From NCBI RefSeq assembly GCF_900115015.1, contig NZ_FOUZ01000012.1, forward strand, positions 78,618 to 142,617: a stretch of 64,000 nucleotides of DNA, read 5' to 3'. Made by a program: the position numbers and the translations under genes. This document shows positions 55,001 through 64,000 of this stretch, piece after piece; position 1 is the first letter of the stretch, and every line of letters begins with the position of its first letter. This DNA comes from Algoriella xinjiangensis. Its GTDB lineage: Bacteria > Bacteroidota > Bacteroidia > Flavobacteriales > Weeksellaceae. Below the pieces are notes generated by a model, which was given only the letters and a program-made list of their open reading frames with translations, ran no database searches and was not told the DNA's origin.

Positions 55001-55034
55001 TAAAAGCCCAATTCTAGTAGAATTGGGCTTTTTA
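55001..55034. terminator. intrinsic terminator, second copy of the aqpZ terminator
   Basis: Exact 33-bp copy of 52704-52736, followed by T on the plus strand. It ends the serine hydrolase gene and faces the small gene at 55055 (-). Confidence 0.88.
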
Positions 55035-55054
55035 CTTTTAATCGATATCATTGA

Positions 55055-55249
55055 TTATTTACTTGTAGAAGCAGATTTTTTCAACAAATAATTTGATGTT
55101 AATCGTATTGCTATGTAAATAATTGCTAAATAAAATTTCTTTTCATACACCAATTCAAATCCAGCTATTGGAAAAAAATGTTCAGAAACTGTAAGTCCTA
55201 CCAAAAGAACAATGATACTAATACTAATTATGTTTAAAATTTTAGTCAT
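55055..55249 (-). CDS. small two-helix membrane protein
   Basis: A 64-residue protein with two hydrophobic segments (about 4-22 and 40-55) and a Ser/Lys-rich end. No family recognised. It lies between the DUF421 gene (55289) and the serine-hydrolase terminator, 39 bp after DUF421 on the same strand, so it may be its co-transcribed partner. Could be a spurious ORF, but start, length and operon position favour a real small protein. Confidence 0.45.
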   Translation of the reverse strand: MTKILNIISISIIVLLVGLTVSEHFFPIAGFELVYEKKFYLAIIYIAIRLTSNYLLKKSASTSK

Positions 55250-55288
55250 TCGTTTTGTTATTAATGACCAAAAATAGTGATTATAAAA

Positions 55289-55807
55289 TCAATTTGCGCC
55301 TTGCAAATTTTTATGATTATGTTTTCGTTTATAATGTGTTTGTTTCATATTATCATCCGTACCCGTAATTATCGAAATGTTTCCATCAATCTCCATCATT
55401 GCCAATTTCACATCTTTTATATGCTCTACACCATGTTCGCGCATTGCTTCAGAAAGCTCTTCCGAATTAATATCTAATTTACTCAGTGTTTTAAAATCTG
55501 CTTTTCCATTACTAATTAATATTTCAGGTTTTTGTTCGATTAGATTTCCAAAAAATTTACTTTTCATCAACCATTTTTTCACAACAAAATTGATTAAAAA
55601 AAGTATCAATGCAGCAACCAAACCACCAATTAAGCTAGAATCTGTACCAACCATTGCGTTTTGCACGGCATTACTAATTAATAAAATCAAAATAACATCA
55701 GCCGTATTTAGCTGCGATAAATCTTGTTTTCCAAAAATTCGCAATGCAATAAGCATAAAAAAGTAAACCGAAATACAGCGAATAATAATGTCCAAATAAC
55801 CTTCCAT
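55289..55807 (-). CDS. DUF421 (YetF-like) membrane protein
   Basis: A 172-residue protein: three helices at about 8-90 (IIRCISVYFFMLIALRIFGKQDLSQLN), then the soluble DUF421 domain with EQKPEILISNGKADFKTLSKLDI and EELSEAMREHGVEHIKDVKLAMMEIDGNISII. The domain may bind a small molecule in spore-germination-type proteins; in this phylum its role is unknown. Possibly followed by the 64-residue protein. Preceded, on the same strand, by the M28 gene's terminator. Confidence 0.85.
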   Translation of the reverse strand: MEGYLDIIIRCISVYFFMLIALRIFGKQDLSQLNTADVILILLISNAVQNAMVGTDSSLIGGLVAALILFLINFVVKKWLMKSKFFGNLIEQKPEILISNGKADFKTLSKLDINSEELSEAMREHGVEHIKDVKLAMMEIDGNISIITGTDDNMKQTHYKRKHNHKNLQGAN

Positions 55808-55835
55808 ATCATAAATTTAGAAGATAGAAGATATA

Positions 55836-55866
55836 AAAAAATCCGTTCGGTAACTGAACGGATTTT
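55836..55866 (-). terminator. intrinsic terminator of the M28 peptidase gene
   Basis: AAATCCGTTC (55839-55848) pairs with GAACGGATTT (55856-55865); T run on the minus strand, 5 bp past the M28 stop. Confidence 0.85.
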
Positions 55867-55870
55867 TTAT

Positions 55871-56779
55871 TTATTTTGAATACTGTGGAATTTCTTTTTT
55901 CTGCATCATTTGATAAACAGATTTTCCGATTCCTTGTGTTATTTCAGATAAATTATCGACATTAATAACAGTCATATCATCATTTTTTTTGTGATAATGT
56001 GTTTGATTTTCCATGTTTACCGAAGATAATGCATGCGAAACCACGCCATTATTTACAAAATTTACATTATCTGATCTAAAAAATAATTGTTGTTTTAGAT
56101 ACGGATCACTTTCTACATGAAATTTTCCACTTGCATTTTGATTCATTAATTTCATCAAATCAGAACGATCACTTCCCGTCATATATACTTTTCCTTCGCC
56201 AAAAGCAGAAACTGTTCCAATCATTTCAAGATTCAACATCAATTTCATATCAGGTAAATACGTTTTAAAATCTGTGTTTTCGACCAATTTTTTTGATCCA
56301 ACCAAACCTATTTCTTCTGCATCAAACGCCATAAACATAACCGTTTGATCTGGATTTAAATCTTTAAAATAATCCGACAAAGCCATTACAGCAGAAGTTC
56401 CGCTTGCATTGTCATCTGCACCATTGTAAATTTTATCGTCTCCTTTATCATCTACACCAACATGATCGTAATGTGCGCCAAAAGCGTAAATATCTTTCGA
56501 TTTTCCTTCTTTTATTCCACAAACGTTTTGACCTGTTTGACCTTTATGTTCAAATTCAATCAAAAAAGAATCGCCCACACATGGTTTTAAATTATTCATT
56601 TTAAATTTATGTGCAATATATTCTGCTGCAAATTTATTTTCTGCAGAAGCAAATTTTCGACCTTGCATTTGATCTGTCGATAAATCTTGAACATATTGTT
56701 TTTGATTTTCTTTAGAATATTGTGCATTTGCTTGATTAAAAGCAAAGAAACTAATTAAAACAAGAGTTATTTTTTTCAT
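55871..56779 (-). CDS. exported M28-family zinc aminopeptidase
   Basis: A 302-residue peptidase with a signal peptide (LVLISFFAFNQANAQ). The dizinc site is intact: GAHYDHVG (His), NGADDNASG (Asp), AFDAEEIGLVGS (Glu-Glu) and the later Asp/His regions near LMLNLEM and HYHKKNDD. M28 enzymes cleave N-terminal residues from peptides in the periplasm or outside. Monocistronic with its own terminator. Confidence 0.9.
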   Translation of the reverse strand: MKKITLVLISFFAFNQANAQYSKENQKQYVQDLSTDQMQGRKFASAENKFAAEYIAHKFKMNNLKPCVGDSFLIEFEHKGQTGQNVCGIKEGKSKDIYAFGAHYDHVGVDDKGDDKIYNGADDNASGTSAVMALSDYFKDLNPDQTVMFMAFDAEEIGLVGSKKLVENTDFKTYLPDMKLMLNLEMIGTVSAFGEGKVYMTGSDRSDLMKLMNQNASGKFHVESDPYLKQQLFFRSDNVNFVNNGVVSHALSSVNMENQTHYHKKNDDMTVINVDNLSEITQGIGKSVYQMMQKKEIPQYSK

Positions 56780-56863
56780 TTTTGTGTGTGATTATTATTG
56801 AGGATCAATATACAAAAAAGTAACATATCGTATTCGTCTCAAATTAATATTTAACGGTGTTGA

Positions 56864-57532
56864 TTATTTCTTTTTCTCAAACATCAAATCCTTTACTTTT
56901 TCTTTATCCTCTTTCTCATTTTCAAGATCGAACATTGTTCCAAAAATACGGTCCCAAAATGTATTTGAAACGCCAAAACCTAATTCTTCGTCTTTGTAAT
57001 GATGTAAATGATGATTTCGCCAAAGTGGTTTCATAAACTTGAAAGGTGGCGCAACAGCATGAATGAGATAATGCATAGAAGCGTACAACAAATAACCAAT
57101 TATAAAACCTGGAAAAAAGATAAAAGTATATTTTCCTAGAATAATATATTGAATACAAAAAATAATTGAGGCTAATAAAATACTTGGAAACGGAGGCATA
57201 AACAATCGCTGTTTATCGCGTGGATAGTGATGATGATTACCGTGAAAAATATATACAATTCGTTTTAAAATTGGCTGTTGTGCTGTCCAATGAAATAAAT
57301 ATCGGTGTGCAAAATATTCAAACAATGTCCAAAAAAACATGGCTCCAAAAAAAAGAAGTAGAACGATTGGAATAGAAAAATCGTAGTGAGAAATTCCATA
57401 ATAAATACAATAAGAAAGCAGTGGAATATAAATTCCCCAAATGACAGCAGGGTGCCCTTTTGTCAACATTTCTAAGTATTTGTTTTCAAAAATCTGTGCT
57501 TGTCCTTTATTATGTATTTTCTCAAATTTCAT
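56864..57532 (-). CDS. fatty-acid hydroxylase / sterol-desaturase superfamily protein
   Basis: A 222-residue membrane di-iron enzyme. The histidine boxes are in order: HRYLFH (H-x4-H), HGNHHHYPRD (H-x-x-H-H), HYLIH and HHLHHY. Four hydrophobic segments surround them. The family hydroxylates or desaturates lipids; a 2- or 3-hydroxylase for fatty acids or a carotenoid-type hydroxylase are the likely options. No neighbouring lipid operon is seen. Confidence 0.83.
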   Translation of the reverse strand: MKFEKIHNKGQAQIFENKYLEMLTKGHPAVIWGIYIPLLSYCIYYGISHYDFSIPIVLLLFFGAMFFWTLFEYFAHRYLFHWTAQQPILKRIVYIFHGNHHHYPRDKQRLFMPPFPSILLASIIFCIQYIILGKYTFIFFPGFIIGYLLYASMHYLIHAVAPPFKFMKPLWRNHHLHHYKDEELGFGVSNTFWDRIFGTMFDLENEKEDKEKVKDLMFEKKK

Positions 57533-57612
57533 CGGATATAAAATTTAATTAACTTAAAAATAAAGCTTTATACATTTTTAAACAAATATTCTGAGAAAAT
57601 TATATGTTAAAA

Positions 57613-57643
57613 AAAATCCGAAAGTATAAACTTTCGGATTTTA
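57613..57643 (-). terminator. intrinsic terminator of gltA
   Basis: AAAATCCGAAAGT (57613-57625) pairs with ACTTTCGGATTTT (57630-57642), loop ATAA; T run on the minus strand, about 20 bp past the stop. Confidence 0.88.
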
Positions 57644-57663
57644 TATTTAGAATAAGTAGAAAC

Positions 57664-58947
57664 TTATCTTTTTTCAATATCAACGTAATCACGTAATGGT
57701 GCTCCTGTGTATAATTGACGAGGACGACCAATTGGTTCGTTGTTTTGACGCATTTCCATCCATTGTGCAATCCATCCTGGTAAACGACCTACAGCAAACA
57801 TTACTGTAAACATTTCTGTTGGGATATCTAATGCTTTGTAGATGATTCCTGAATAGAAATCTACGTTTGGATATAAATTTCTTGATTTGAAATATTCGTC
57901 TTCTAAAGCAGCTTTTTCTAATTTTTTAGCGATTTCTAATGTAGGATCATTGATTCCTAATTTCTCTAAAACGTTATCAGCAGCAACTTTAATAATTTTT
58001 GCACGAGGATCAAAGTTTTTGTAAACTCTGTGTCCGAATCCCATCAAACGGAAAGGATCGTTTTTGTCTTTTGCTTTTGCTAAGTATTTTTCTACGTCTC
58101 CACCATCATTTTTGATGTCTTCTAACATTTCTAATACTGCTTGGTTTGCACCACCGTGTAATGGTCCCCATAATGCAGAAATTCCTGCAGAAATAGAAGC
58201 AAATAAACCTGCGTGAGATGAACCAACTAAACGTACTGTAGATGCTGAACAGTTTTGCTCGTGATCTGCATGTAAGATTAATAATTTATCTAAAGCATCA
58301 ATAATAACTGGATCTAAATCTAATTCTTGACCTGGTTTTTTGAATAATAATTGGTATAAGTTTTCTACGTAAGATAATTTATCGTTAGAGTAGTTAACTG
58401 GTAAACCTTTTACTTTTCTTTGTGTCCAAGACGCTAAAACTGGAAATTTACCTAATAAAGTAACAGCAGCTCTGTACATTTCTTCTTCAGAGCTAACATC
58501 AACACATTTTGGGTTAAATGCTGATAAAGCAGCTGTTAAAGATGTTAAAACTCCCATTGGGTGAGCAGAACTTGGGAATGCATCTAAAATTTTGATTAAA
58601 TCTTCAGAAACATAGTTGTACTCGTTAATATCGTTTACAAACTTATCTAATTCAGCTTGTGTAGGTAAGTTTCCTTTAATTAACAAATACATAACTTCTA
58701 CAAAAGAAGATTTTTCTGCTAATTGTTCGATAGGATAGCCACGGTACATCAATTTTCCTTCTTCACCATCTAAAAAAGTAATTTTAGATTCACATGATCC
58801 TGTATTTTTATACCCTGGATCCATTGTAATTAATCCAGTAGCACTTCTTAACTTGGAAATATCAATGGCTTTTTCGTCCATTGAGCCTGTTGAAACTGGT
58901 AAGTCCAACTCACTTCCGTTGTAATTTAATATTACCTTATCTGACAT
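57664..58947 (-). CDS. gltA: citrate synthase
   Basis: A 427-residue citrate synthase that condenses oxaloacetate and acetyl-CoA in the TCA cycle. Active-site residues are visible: LHADHEQNCSASTVR (His) and GFGHRVYKNFDPR (His and Arg) and the late VDFYSGIIYKALDIP (Asp) segment, in the order of the hexameric bacterial type. Length (about 427) is as expected. Stands 82 bp after enolase on the same strand, with a possible shared or separate promoter, and is closed by its own terminator. Confidence 0.97.
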   Translation of the reverse strand: MSDKVILNYNGSELDLPVSTGSMDEKAIDISKLRSATGLITMDPGYKNTGSCESKITFLDGEEGKLMYRGYPIEQLAEKSSFVEVMYLLIKGNLPTQAELDKFVNDINEYNYVSEDLIKILDAFPSSAHPMGVLTSLTAALSAFNPKCVDVSSEEEMYRAAVTLLGKFPVLASWTQRKVKGLPVNYSNDKLSYVENLYQLLFKKPGQELDLDPVIIDALDKLLILHADHEQNCSASTVRLVGSSHAGLFASISAGISALWGPLHGGANQAVLEMLEDIKNDGGDVEKYLAKAKDKNDPFRLMGFGHRVYKNFDPRAKIIKVAADNVLEKLGINDPTLEIAKKLEKAALEDEYFKSRNLYPNVDFYSGIIYKALDIPTEMFTVMFAVGRLPGWIAQWMEMRQNNEPIGRPRQLYTGAPLRDYVDIEKR

Positions 58948-59029
58948 TGTATAGTTTATATTATTTAATGCGTAATTTACAATTTTTTTTGCGTTTTTTA
59001 AGACTGATTATTATCAGTATTATTATTTT

Positions 59030-60712
<1,683 letters not shown>

Positions 60713-61162
60713 TTAATTCGTAATTAACAGCGTTCCGTTTGTATTTACAATAACTTGATATGTACGTGGCGCTCTATTTGCGACTTTAGTTGGTTGTCCT
60801 GTCAAAAGAATCCATTCAGATTCATCTGCGTCGCACACAATTTTTATATCATCTTCTACATACAAAGTAGTTTTTTCGCCAGGACAAATATGCGGCGCAT
60901 TACGATCATAAGCCTTATAACCAGATGCCGTACGCACAACTATTAAACCTCGTGTACCGGCTGTAACACCGTTTACATAAATCCATCCACCCGGATTATT
61001 AAGATTCGCATACAACGGTAAATTAGGGTTAATTTGTACACTAACAGTGGTAATAGGCACGCAACTTACTGTACCGTCATCGGAATTACAAGCTTGTAAA
61101 ATTGCTACAAAAGCACCAACTAATACTACCTTATTTAGAATGGTTTTAATAAACTGTTTCAT
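60713..61162 (-). CDS. lipoprotein with Rieske-like fold lacking cluster ligands
   Basis: A 149-residue lipoprotein (lipobox AILQAC, Cys25). The C-terminal part has the stepping of Rieske-like small Bacteroidota lipoproteins (YDRNAPHICPGEK ... IVCDADESEWILLTGQPTKVANRAPRTYQV), with the terminal LLTGxPTKxxA(x)RxxxxY tail usually following a Rieske cluster domain. The C-x-H and C-x-x-H cluster motifs are not preserved (only HIC and VCD remain), so an iron-sulfur cluster is unlikely. Function unknown. Confidence 0.7.
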   Translation of the reverse strand: MKQFIKTILNKVVLVGAFVAILQACNSDDGTVSCVPITTVSVQINPNLPLYANLNNPGGWIYVNGVTAGTRGLIVVRTASGYKAYDRNAPHICPGEKTTLYVEDDIKIVCDADESEWILLTGQPTKVANRAPRTYQVIVNTNGTLLITN

Positions 61163-61187
61163 TTTTAGTTTCGTATAAAATTTTTAC

Positions 61188-61195
61188 TATCTTTG
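61188..61195 (+). promoter_or_regulatory. -7 box of greA
   Basis: TATCTTTG matches TAnnTTTG and would start transcription near 61202, leaving a leader of about 96 bases that contains a long hairpin (61214-61252). Confidence 0.65.
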
Positions 61196-61213
61196 TATAA
61201 CAATAAAATAAAA

Positions 61214-61252
61214 AATAGTCCTGCGCATATTAATGATATGTGTAGGATTATT
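61214..61252 (+). promoter_or_regulatory. 17-bp leader hairpin of greA
   Basis: AATAGTCCTGCGCATAT (61214-61230) pairs with ATATGTGTAGGATTATT (61236-61252) through 14 Watson-Crick and 3 G-T pairs around TAATG. It lies inside the predicted 5' leader of greA. No strong T run follows. Confidence 0.45.
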
Positions 61253-61297
61253 TATTTATAAGACCTATTTAATAAAAATTAATTAAACATCGTTGTT

Positions 61298-61777
61298 ATG
61301 GCAAATATACAATATGTAACGAAAGAAGGATTAGAAAAGTTGCGTGAAGATCTTCATCAATTAGAAAGTTTAGAGCGTCCAAAGATTTCGCAACAAATTG
61401 CCGATGCACGTGATAAAGGAGATTTATCTGAGAATGCAGAATATGATGCAGCTAAGGAAGCACAAGGAATGTTAGAAATGCAAATTGCAAAACTAAAAGA
61501 AGTTGTGGCTTATGCACGTGTTATCGACGAATCAAAATTAGACAGTTCAAGAGTATCTATATTATCAAGAGTTAAAATAAAAAATACAGCAAATGGTCAA
61601 GAATTGGTGTACACTTTGGTTCCCGAATCTGAGGCTGATTTAGCTAAAATGCGCATTTCTGTAAACACACCAATTGCAAAAGGTTTACTAGGAAAATCTG
61701 TTAACGAAATCGCAGAAATTACATTACCTAACGGAATGACTTTAAATTTTGAAATTTTAGAAATATCTTTGGACTAA
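61298..61777 (+). CDS. greA: transcription elongation factor GreA
   Basis: A 159-residue GreA. N-terminal coiled coil (about 1-75; EGLEKLREDLHQLESLERP, with DLSENAEYDAAKEAQ at its tip carrying the acidic residues that reach into the RNA polymerase secondary channel) and C-terminal FKBP-like globular domain (about 85-159; YTLVPESEADL and NTPIAKGLLGKSVNE). Restores arrested RNA polymerase by transcript cleavage. It is followed 12 bp later by the HIT gene and then two more genes, forming a four-gene unit. Confidence 0.96.
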   Translation: MANIQYVTKEGLEKLREDLHQLESLERPKISQQIADARDKGDLSENAEYDAAKEAQGMLEMQIAKLKEVVAYARVIDESKLDSSRVSILSRVKIKNTANGQELVYTLVPESEADLAKMRISVNTPIAKGLLGKSVNEIAEITLPNGMTLNFEILEISLD

Positions 61778-61789
61778 AATTAAAATTTT

Positions 61790-62185
61790 ATGGCAAGCGT
61801 TTTCACTAAAATTATAAACGGAGAAATACCTTCGTATAAAATTGCAGAGAATACTAATTATATCGCAATTTTAGATGCATTTCCTTTGGTAGAAGGACAT
61901 GTACTAATTATTCCTAAACAAGAAGTTGATAAAATTTTCGACTTAGATAAACAATCATACTTAGGATTAATGGATTTTGCCTATGATATTGCGCAAGCCA
62001 TAGAGAAAGCAATTCCGTGTTTACGCGTCGGTATTGCAGTTGTTGGACTAGAGGTACCACATGTACATGTGCATTTGGTTCCTCTAAATTCAATGCAAGA
62101 CATCAATTTCTCAAACCCGAAACTTCAACTATCTGCAGAAAAAATGATCGAAATAGCAGATACAATCAAATCATATTTACAATAA
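61790..62185 (+). CDS. HIT-family nucleotide hydrolase
   Basis: A 131-residue histidine-triad protein. The catalytic triad HVHVHLVPL (H-x-H-x-H) is at about 93-101, and the opening VFTKIINGEIPSYKIAE with EGHVLIIPKQEV is typical of Hint-branch proteins that hydrolyse purine nucleoside phosphoramidates. Second gene of the greA unit (12 bp gap). Confidence 0.95.
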   Translation: MASVFTKIINGEIPSYKIAENTNYIAILDAFPLVEGHVLIIPKQEVDKIFDLDKQSYLGLMDFAYDIAQAIEKAIPCLRVGIAVVGLEVPHVHVHLVPLNSMQDINFSNPKLQLSAEKMIEIADTIKSYLQ

Positions 62186-62188
62186 ACG

Positions 62189-62758
62189 ATGAACAAATAC
62201 ATTAAATTAGTAATCGCCGCTGTATTAATCGCCTTAGCAATCTTTTTGTTTACGCAACGCGAATACGGTTGGGGGATTACATCTTTATTATTAGCTGTTT
62301 TTCCAGTTTTATTCTATTTCCGTAACGAAAACATTTTATTAGCCTTTTGGTTTCTTCGCAAAGAAGACATGCAAAAAGCAAAAAAATGGTTGCTTAGAAT
62401 AAAAAATCCATCATCAGAATTAGTACCAAAACAAATGGGATACTACAATTATATGATGGGAATTACAGAAGCGCAAGACAATATTTCTGCTTCGGAGAAA
62501 TATATGAGAGAAGCTTTAGACTACGGTTTATCTTTTGACCATGATCGTGCAATGGCAAATTTATCTTTGGCCGGAGCTGCAATGTCAAAAGGTAAAAAGA
62601 AAGAAGCTGAGAATTACATTAAAGAAGCGAAGAAAAACGATTCGAAAGGAATGTTTGCTGATCAAATCAAAATGATGAATGGTCAATTAAAACGTTACAA
62701 CGTAAGTAATTCGCAATTACAAAACCCAAATATGCGTCATAAAGGACGTAAATTTTAA
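62189..62758 (+). CDS. membrane-anchored TPR-like protein
   Basis: A 189-residue protein: two hydrophobic segments at about 5-45 (VIAAVLIALAIFLF and WGITSLLLAVFPVLFYF), then helical repeats (about 55-165) with alternating short helices (EDMQKAKKWLLRIKNP, ASEKYMREALDYGL, KKEAENYIKEAKKN) that look like tetratricopeptide-type pairs. Cytoplasmic helical domain tethered to the membrane; partner unknown. Starts 3 bp after the HIT stop. Confidence 0.75.
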   Translation: MNKYIKLVIAAVLIALAIFLFTQREYGWGITSLLLAVFPVLFYFRNENILLAFWFLRKEDMQKAKKWLLRIKNPSSELVPKQMGYYNYMMGITEAQDNISASEKYMREALDYGLSFDHDRAMANLSLAGAAMSKGKKKEAENYIKEAKKNDSKGMFADQIKMMNGQLKRYNVSNSQLQNPNMRHKGRKF

Positions 62759-63142
62759 ATGGATATTTCAAAATATACAGAAGACCCATCATCAAATATC
62801 CAAAAGTGGAAACTGATTGAAAATTTCTTCGAAATAAATTTTACTGATGGCGAAAAACCAGATTTAGACACTATTCTTTTCTTAATCGGCGTGCAAGAAC
62901 TTGGACAAGGAAAAAAGAAATTTAAGAAAGATGAAAAACTAAATCTTTTACATATTGCAGTTTGTAGAGTTTTAGAACCGTTTGGATTTTACCGTTTCGA
63001 TGGACAAGATCCCGAAGGTTGGCCACATTTCGATTTATTAGAAGAGTTACCACCACTTAAAAGTAACGAGCAAAAATTATTAATGAAATATGCCGTTATA
63101 CAATATTTTGATGATCAAAAAATTATAAACTTCGAATCTTAA
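62759..63142 (+). CDS. conserved Bacteroidota protein of unknown function
   Basis: A 127-residue soluble protein beginning directly after the preceding stop codon. Recurrent blocks are TILFLIGVQELGQGKKKFKKDEKLNL and GFYRFDGQDPEGWPHFDLLEELPPL, both conserved in flavobacterial genomes that I recall. No catalytic motif is recognised. Last gene of the greA unit; it overlaps the convergent NUDIX gene by 4 bp. Confidence 0.7.
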   Translation: MDISKYTEDPSSNIQKWKLIENFFEINFTDGEKPDLDTILFLIGVQELGQGKKKFKKDEKLNLLHIAVCRVLEPFGFYRFDGQDPEGWPHFDLLEELPPLKSNEQKLLMKYAVIQYFDDQKIINFES

Positions 63143-63567
63143 GATTCGAAGTTTTCTTTTTTATATAAATCAACCACAACTTTATCGGCTTCTAAAGTAA
63201 ATTTAGTTGCTTTTAATTGCTTTGGTTCTATCCAAAGTAATTCTTCAATATCCGCATCCAAAATCTTCAAATTAGCGAGTGCTTTATCAGTTATTGTCGC
63301 TTTATAATAAATCAATAAAACTTGTTCTGTAGGATCGAAAGCATTTAGTACAAAAAAATCTTGTGTATAAAAATGTGAAGTAATTTCTACATCTAAATTT
63401 AATTCTTCCTTAAACTCGCGTACCAAACAATCTTTTGTACCTTCACCAAACTCTAATCCACCACCAGGAAACTTATAAATCAACTTTCCCTGAAATGGTT
63501 CATGCATAACCAATACCTTTCCATTATGCTCTAACAACGCATAAACTCGTACATTAAATGGTTTCAT
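63139..63567 (-). CDS. NUDIX hydrolase
   Basis: A 142-residue NUDIX enzyme. The Nudix box GGGLEFGEGTKDCLVREFKEEL (about 35-56) keeps the G-x5-E-x7-R-E-x-x-E-E pattern that binds magnesium and cleaves nucleoside diphosphate-linked substrates. Substrate unknown. Convergent overlap of 4 bp with the preceding plus-strand gene. Confidence 0.9.
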   Translation of the reverse strand: MKPFNVRVYALLEHNGKVLVMHEPFQGKLIYKFPGGGLEFGEGTKDCLVREFKEELNLDVEITSHFYTQDFFVLNAFDPTEQVLLIYYKATITDKALANLKILDADIEELLWIEPKQLKATKFTLEADKVVVDLYKKENFES

Positions 63568-63636
63568 ACTATCTAAACTTAATTCTACGAATATAATAAA
63601 TACATAGATTTAATTCTCAGAAAAAAATTATTGTTT

Positions 63637-63905
63637 TTGAGTGATGAATTTTTAGAAGTAAGATATAAGATATAAGTTTAGACAAACTGTCATTCAGAGC
63701 GTAGCGAAGAATCTACCTCCGTCATCCTGAACTCGTTTCAGGAACGCACAAGTTAAGTTTTGAGTGATGAATATTTAGAAGTAAGATATAAGACTTAAGT
63801 CCTAAGTTTATAAGAAAAGCAACCTGTCATTCAGAGCGCAGCGAAGAATCTACTCCGTCATCCTGAACTCGTTTCAGGAACGCACAAGTTAAGTTTAGAG
63901 TGATA
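63637..63905 (+). repeat. tandem repeat next to the rRNA operon (two units)
   Basis: Two imperfect units of about 120-135 bp start near 63637 and 63759. Each has TGAGTGATGAAT near its start, GTCATTCAGAGCG(T/C)AGCGAA, then CTGAACTCGTTTCAGGAACG with a self-complementary CTGAAC/GTTTCAG, and ends in AAGTT. The units differ by small substitutions and insertions. This sequence type is scattered in many flavobacterial genomes (from memory). Confidence 0.75.
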
Positions 63906-63932
63906 AGTTCTCTTTTCCTTGACTTTACTCCA

Positions 63933-63966
63933 TAAAAAAAGTCTCAAGAAATAAATCTTGAGACTC
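63933..63966 (-). terminator. intrinsic terminator of the rRNA operon
   Basis: AGTCTCAAGA (63940-63949) pairs with TCTTGAGACT (63956-63965), loop AATAAA; on the minus strand T7 follows. It lies just past the 5S rRNA 3' end. Confidence 0.88.
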
Positions 63967-63975
63967 TTTATAAAA

Positions 63976-64000
63976 ACTGGCGACGACCTACTCTCCCGCA
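63976..64000 (-). rRNA. 5S ribosomal RNA, 3' end only
   Basis: The last about 25 bases read on the minus strand as TGCGGGAGAGTAGGTCGTCG then CCAG, the 3' end of a bacterial 5S rRNA (GGGAGAGTAGG is conserved). The gene enters from the right edge; the rest of an rRNA operon should lie beyond. Confidence 0.85.

Noticed and set aside
63637..63905. CRISPR array
   Set aside because: Only two long, imperfect units without spacer-like variation and no cas genes in the window.

Overview
The window looks like a chromosomal segment of a low-GC (roughly one third G+C) member of the Bacteroidota, class Flavobacteriia. The evidence is a type IX secretion (T9SS) C-terminal sorting domain, a GLPGLI-family protein, the long form of GAPDH, absence of Shine-Dalgarno sequences, and promoters of the Bacteroidota type (TTTG, 19 bp, TAnnTTTG) seen again and again, plus housekeeping proteins typical of the Weeksellaceae (Empedobacter/Chryseobacterium relatives; the genus is inference). 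Most of the window is ordinary core chromosome carrying single genes or two-gene units, commonly closed by a perfect intrinsic terminator shared between convergent genes.

Layout. 1-5 kb: a partial MFS transporter, tRNA-Ser(UGA), two secreted surface proteins that share a repeat module, and a YidR-like propeller protein. 5-12 kb: a GNAT-nitrilase fusion, an unusual kinase-like protein, a T9SS cargo protein with a small CTERM-like partner, and GAPDH. 12.2-14.7 kb: a second identical tRNA-Ser(UGA) followed by a graveyard of mobile DNA (serine-recombinase tail, IS3-like and IS1-like remnants, one intact unknown ORF) bracketed by an 80-bp direct repeat. 14.7-19 kb: an ABC exporter, an AraC regulator with a TetX-like monooxygenase, and a fused MsrA-MsrB. 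20-28.5 kb: GLPGLI pair, amino-acid permease, FabV, small HTH pair, ChaA antiporter, OxyR. 28.5-42 kb: lipoprotein, ABC exporter, TruA, phosphodiesterase, alpha/beta hydrolase, DUF2071, GNAT, MnmA, NhaC, JmjC-like protein, a VIT-vWA-OmpA fusion, RsmB-like methyltransferase and a thioesterase. 42.2-52.7 kb: a strong small-RNA candidate, Tex, DUF2314 lipoprotein, HTTM/DCC pair, M48 protease, HisE-like protein, GcvP and AqpZ. 52.8-64 kb: membrane XRE protein with a serine hydrolase, DUF421, M28 peptidase, fatty-acid hydroxylase, citrate synthase, enolase, GreA, HIT, NUDIX, a tandem repeat, and the 3' end of a 5S rRNA on the minus strand (so an rRNA operon lies just beyond the right edge).

Functionally the genes cover central carbon metabolism (gapA, gltA, eno, gcvP), oxidative-stress defence (oxyR, msrAB), RNA modification (truA, mnmA, rsmB-like), transcription (greA, tex) and envelope or secreted proteins. 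No CRISPR array, complete prophage or recognisable antiphage island is visible. The observations most worth following are the independent small RNA at 42.29-42.40 kb (promoter, two hairpins and terminator all present, with the next gene having its own promoter), a weaker one at 4.93-5.05 kb, the kinase-like protein at 6.7 kb, and the tRNA-linked mobile-element graveyard with an intact orphan ORF.
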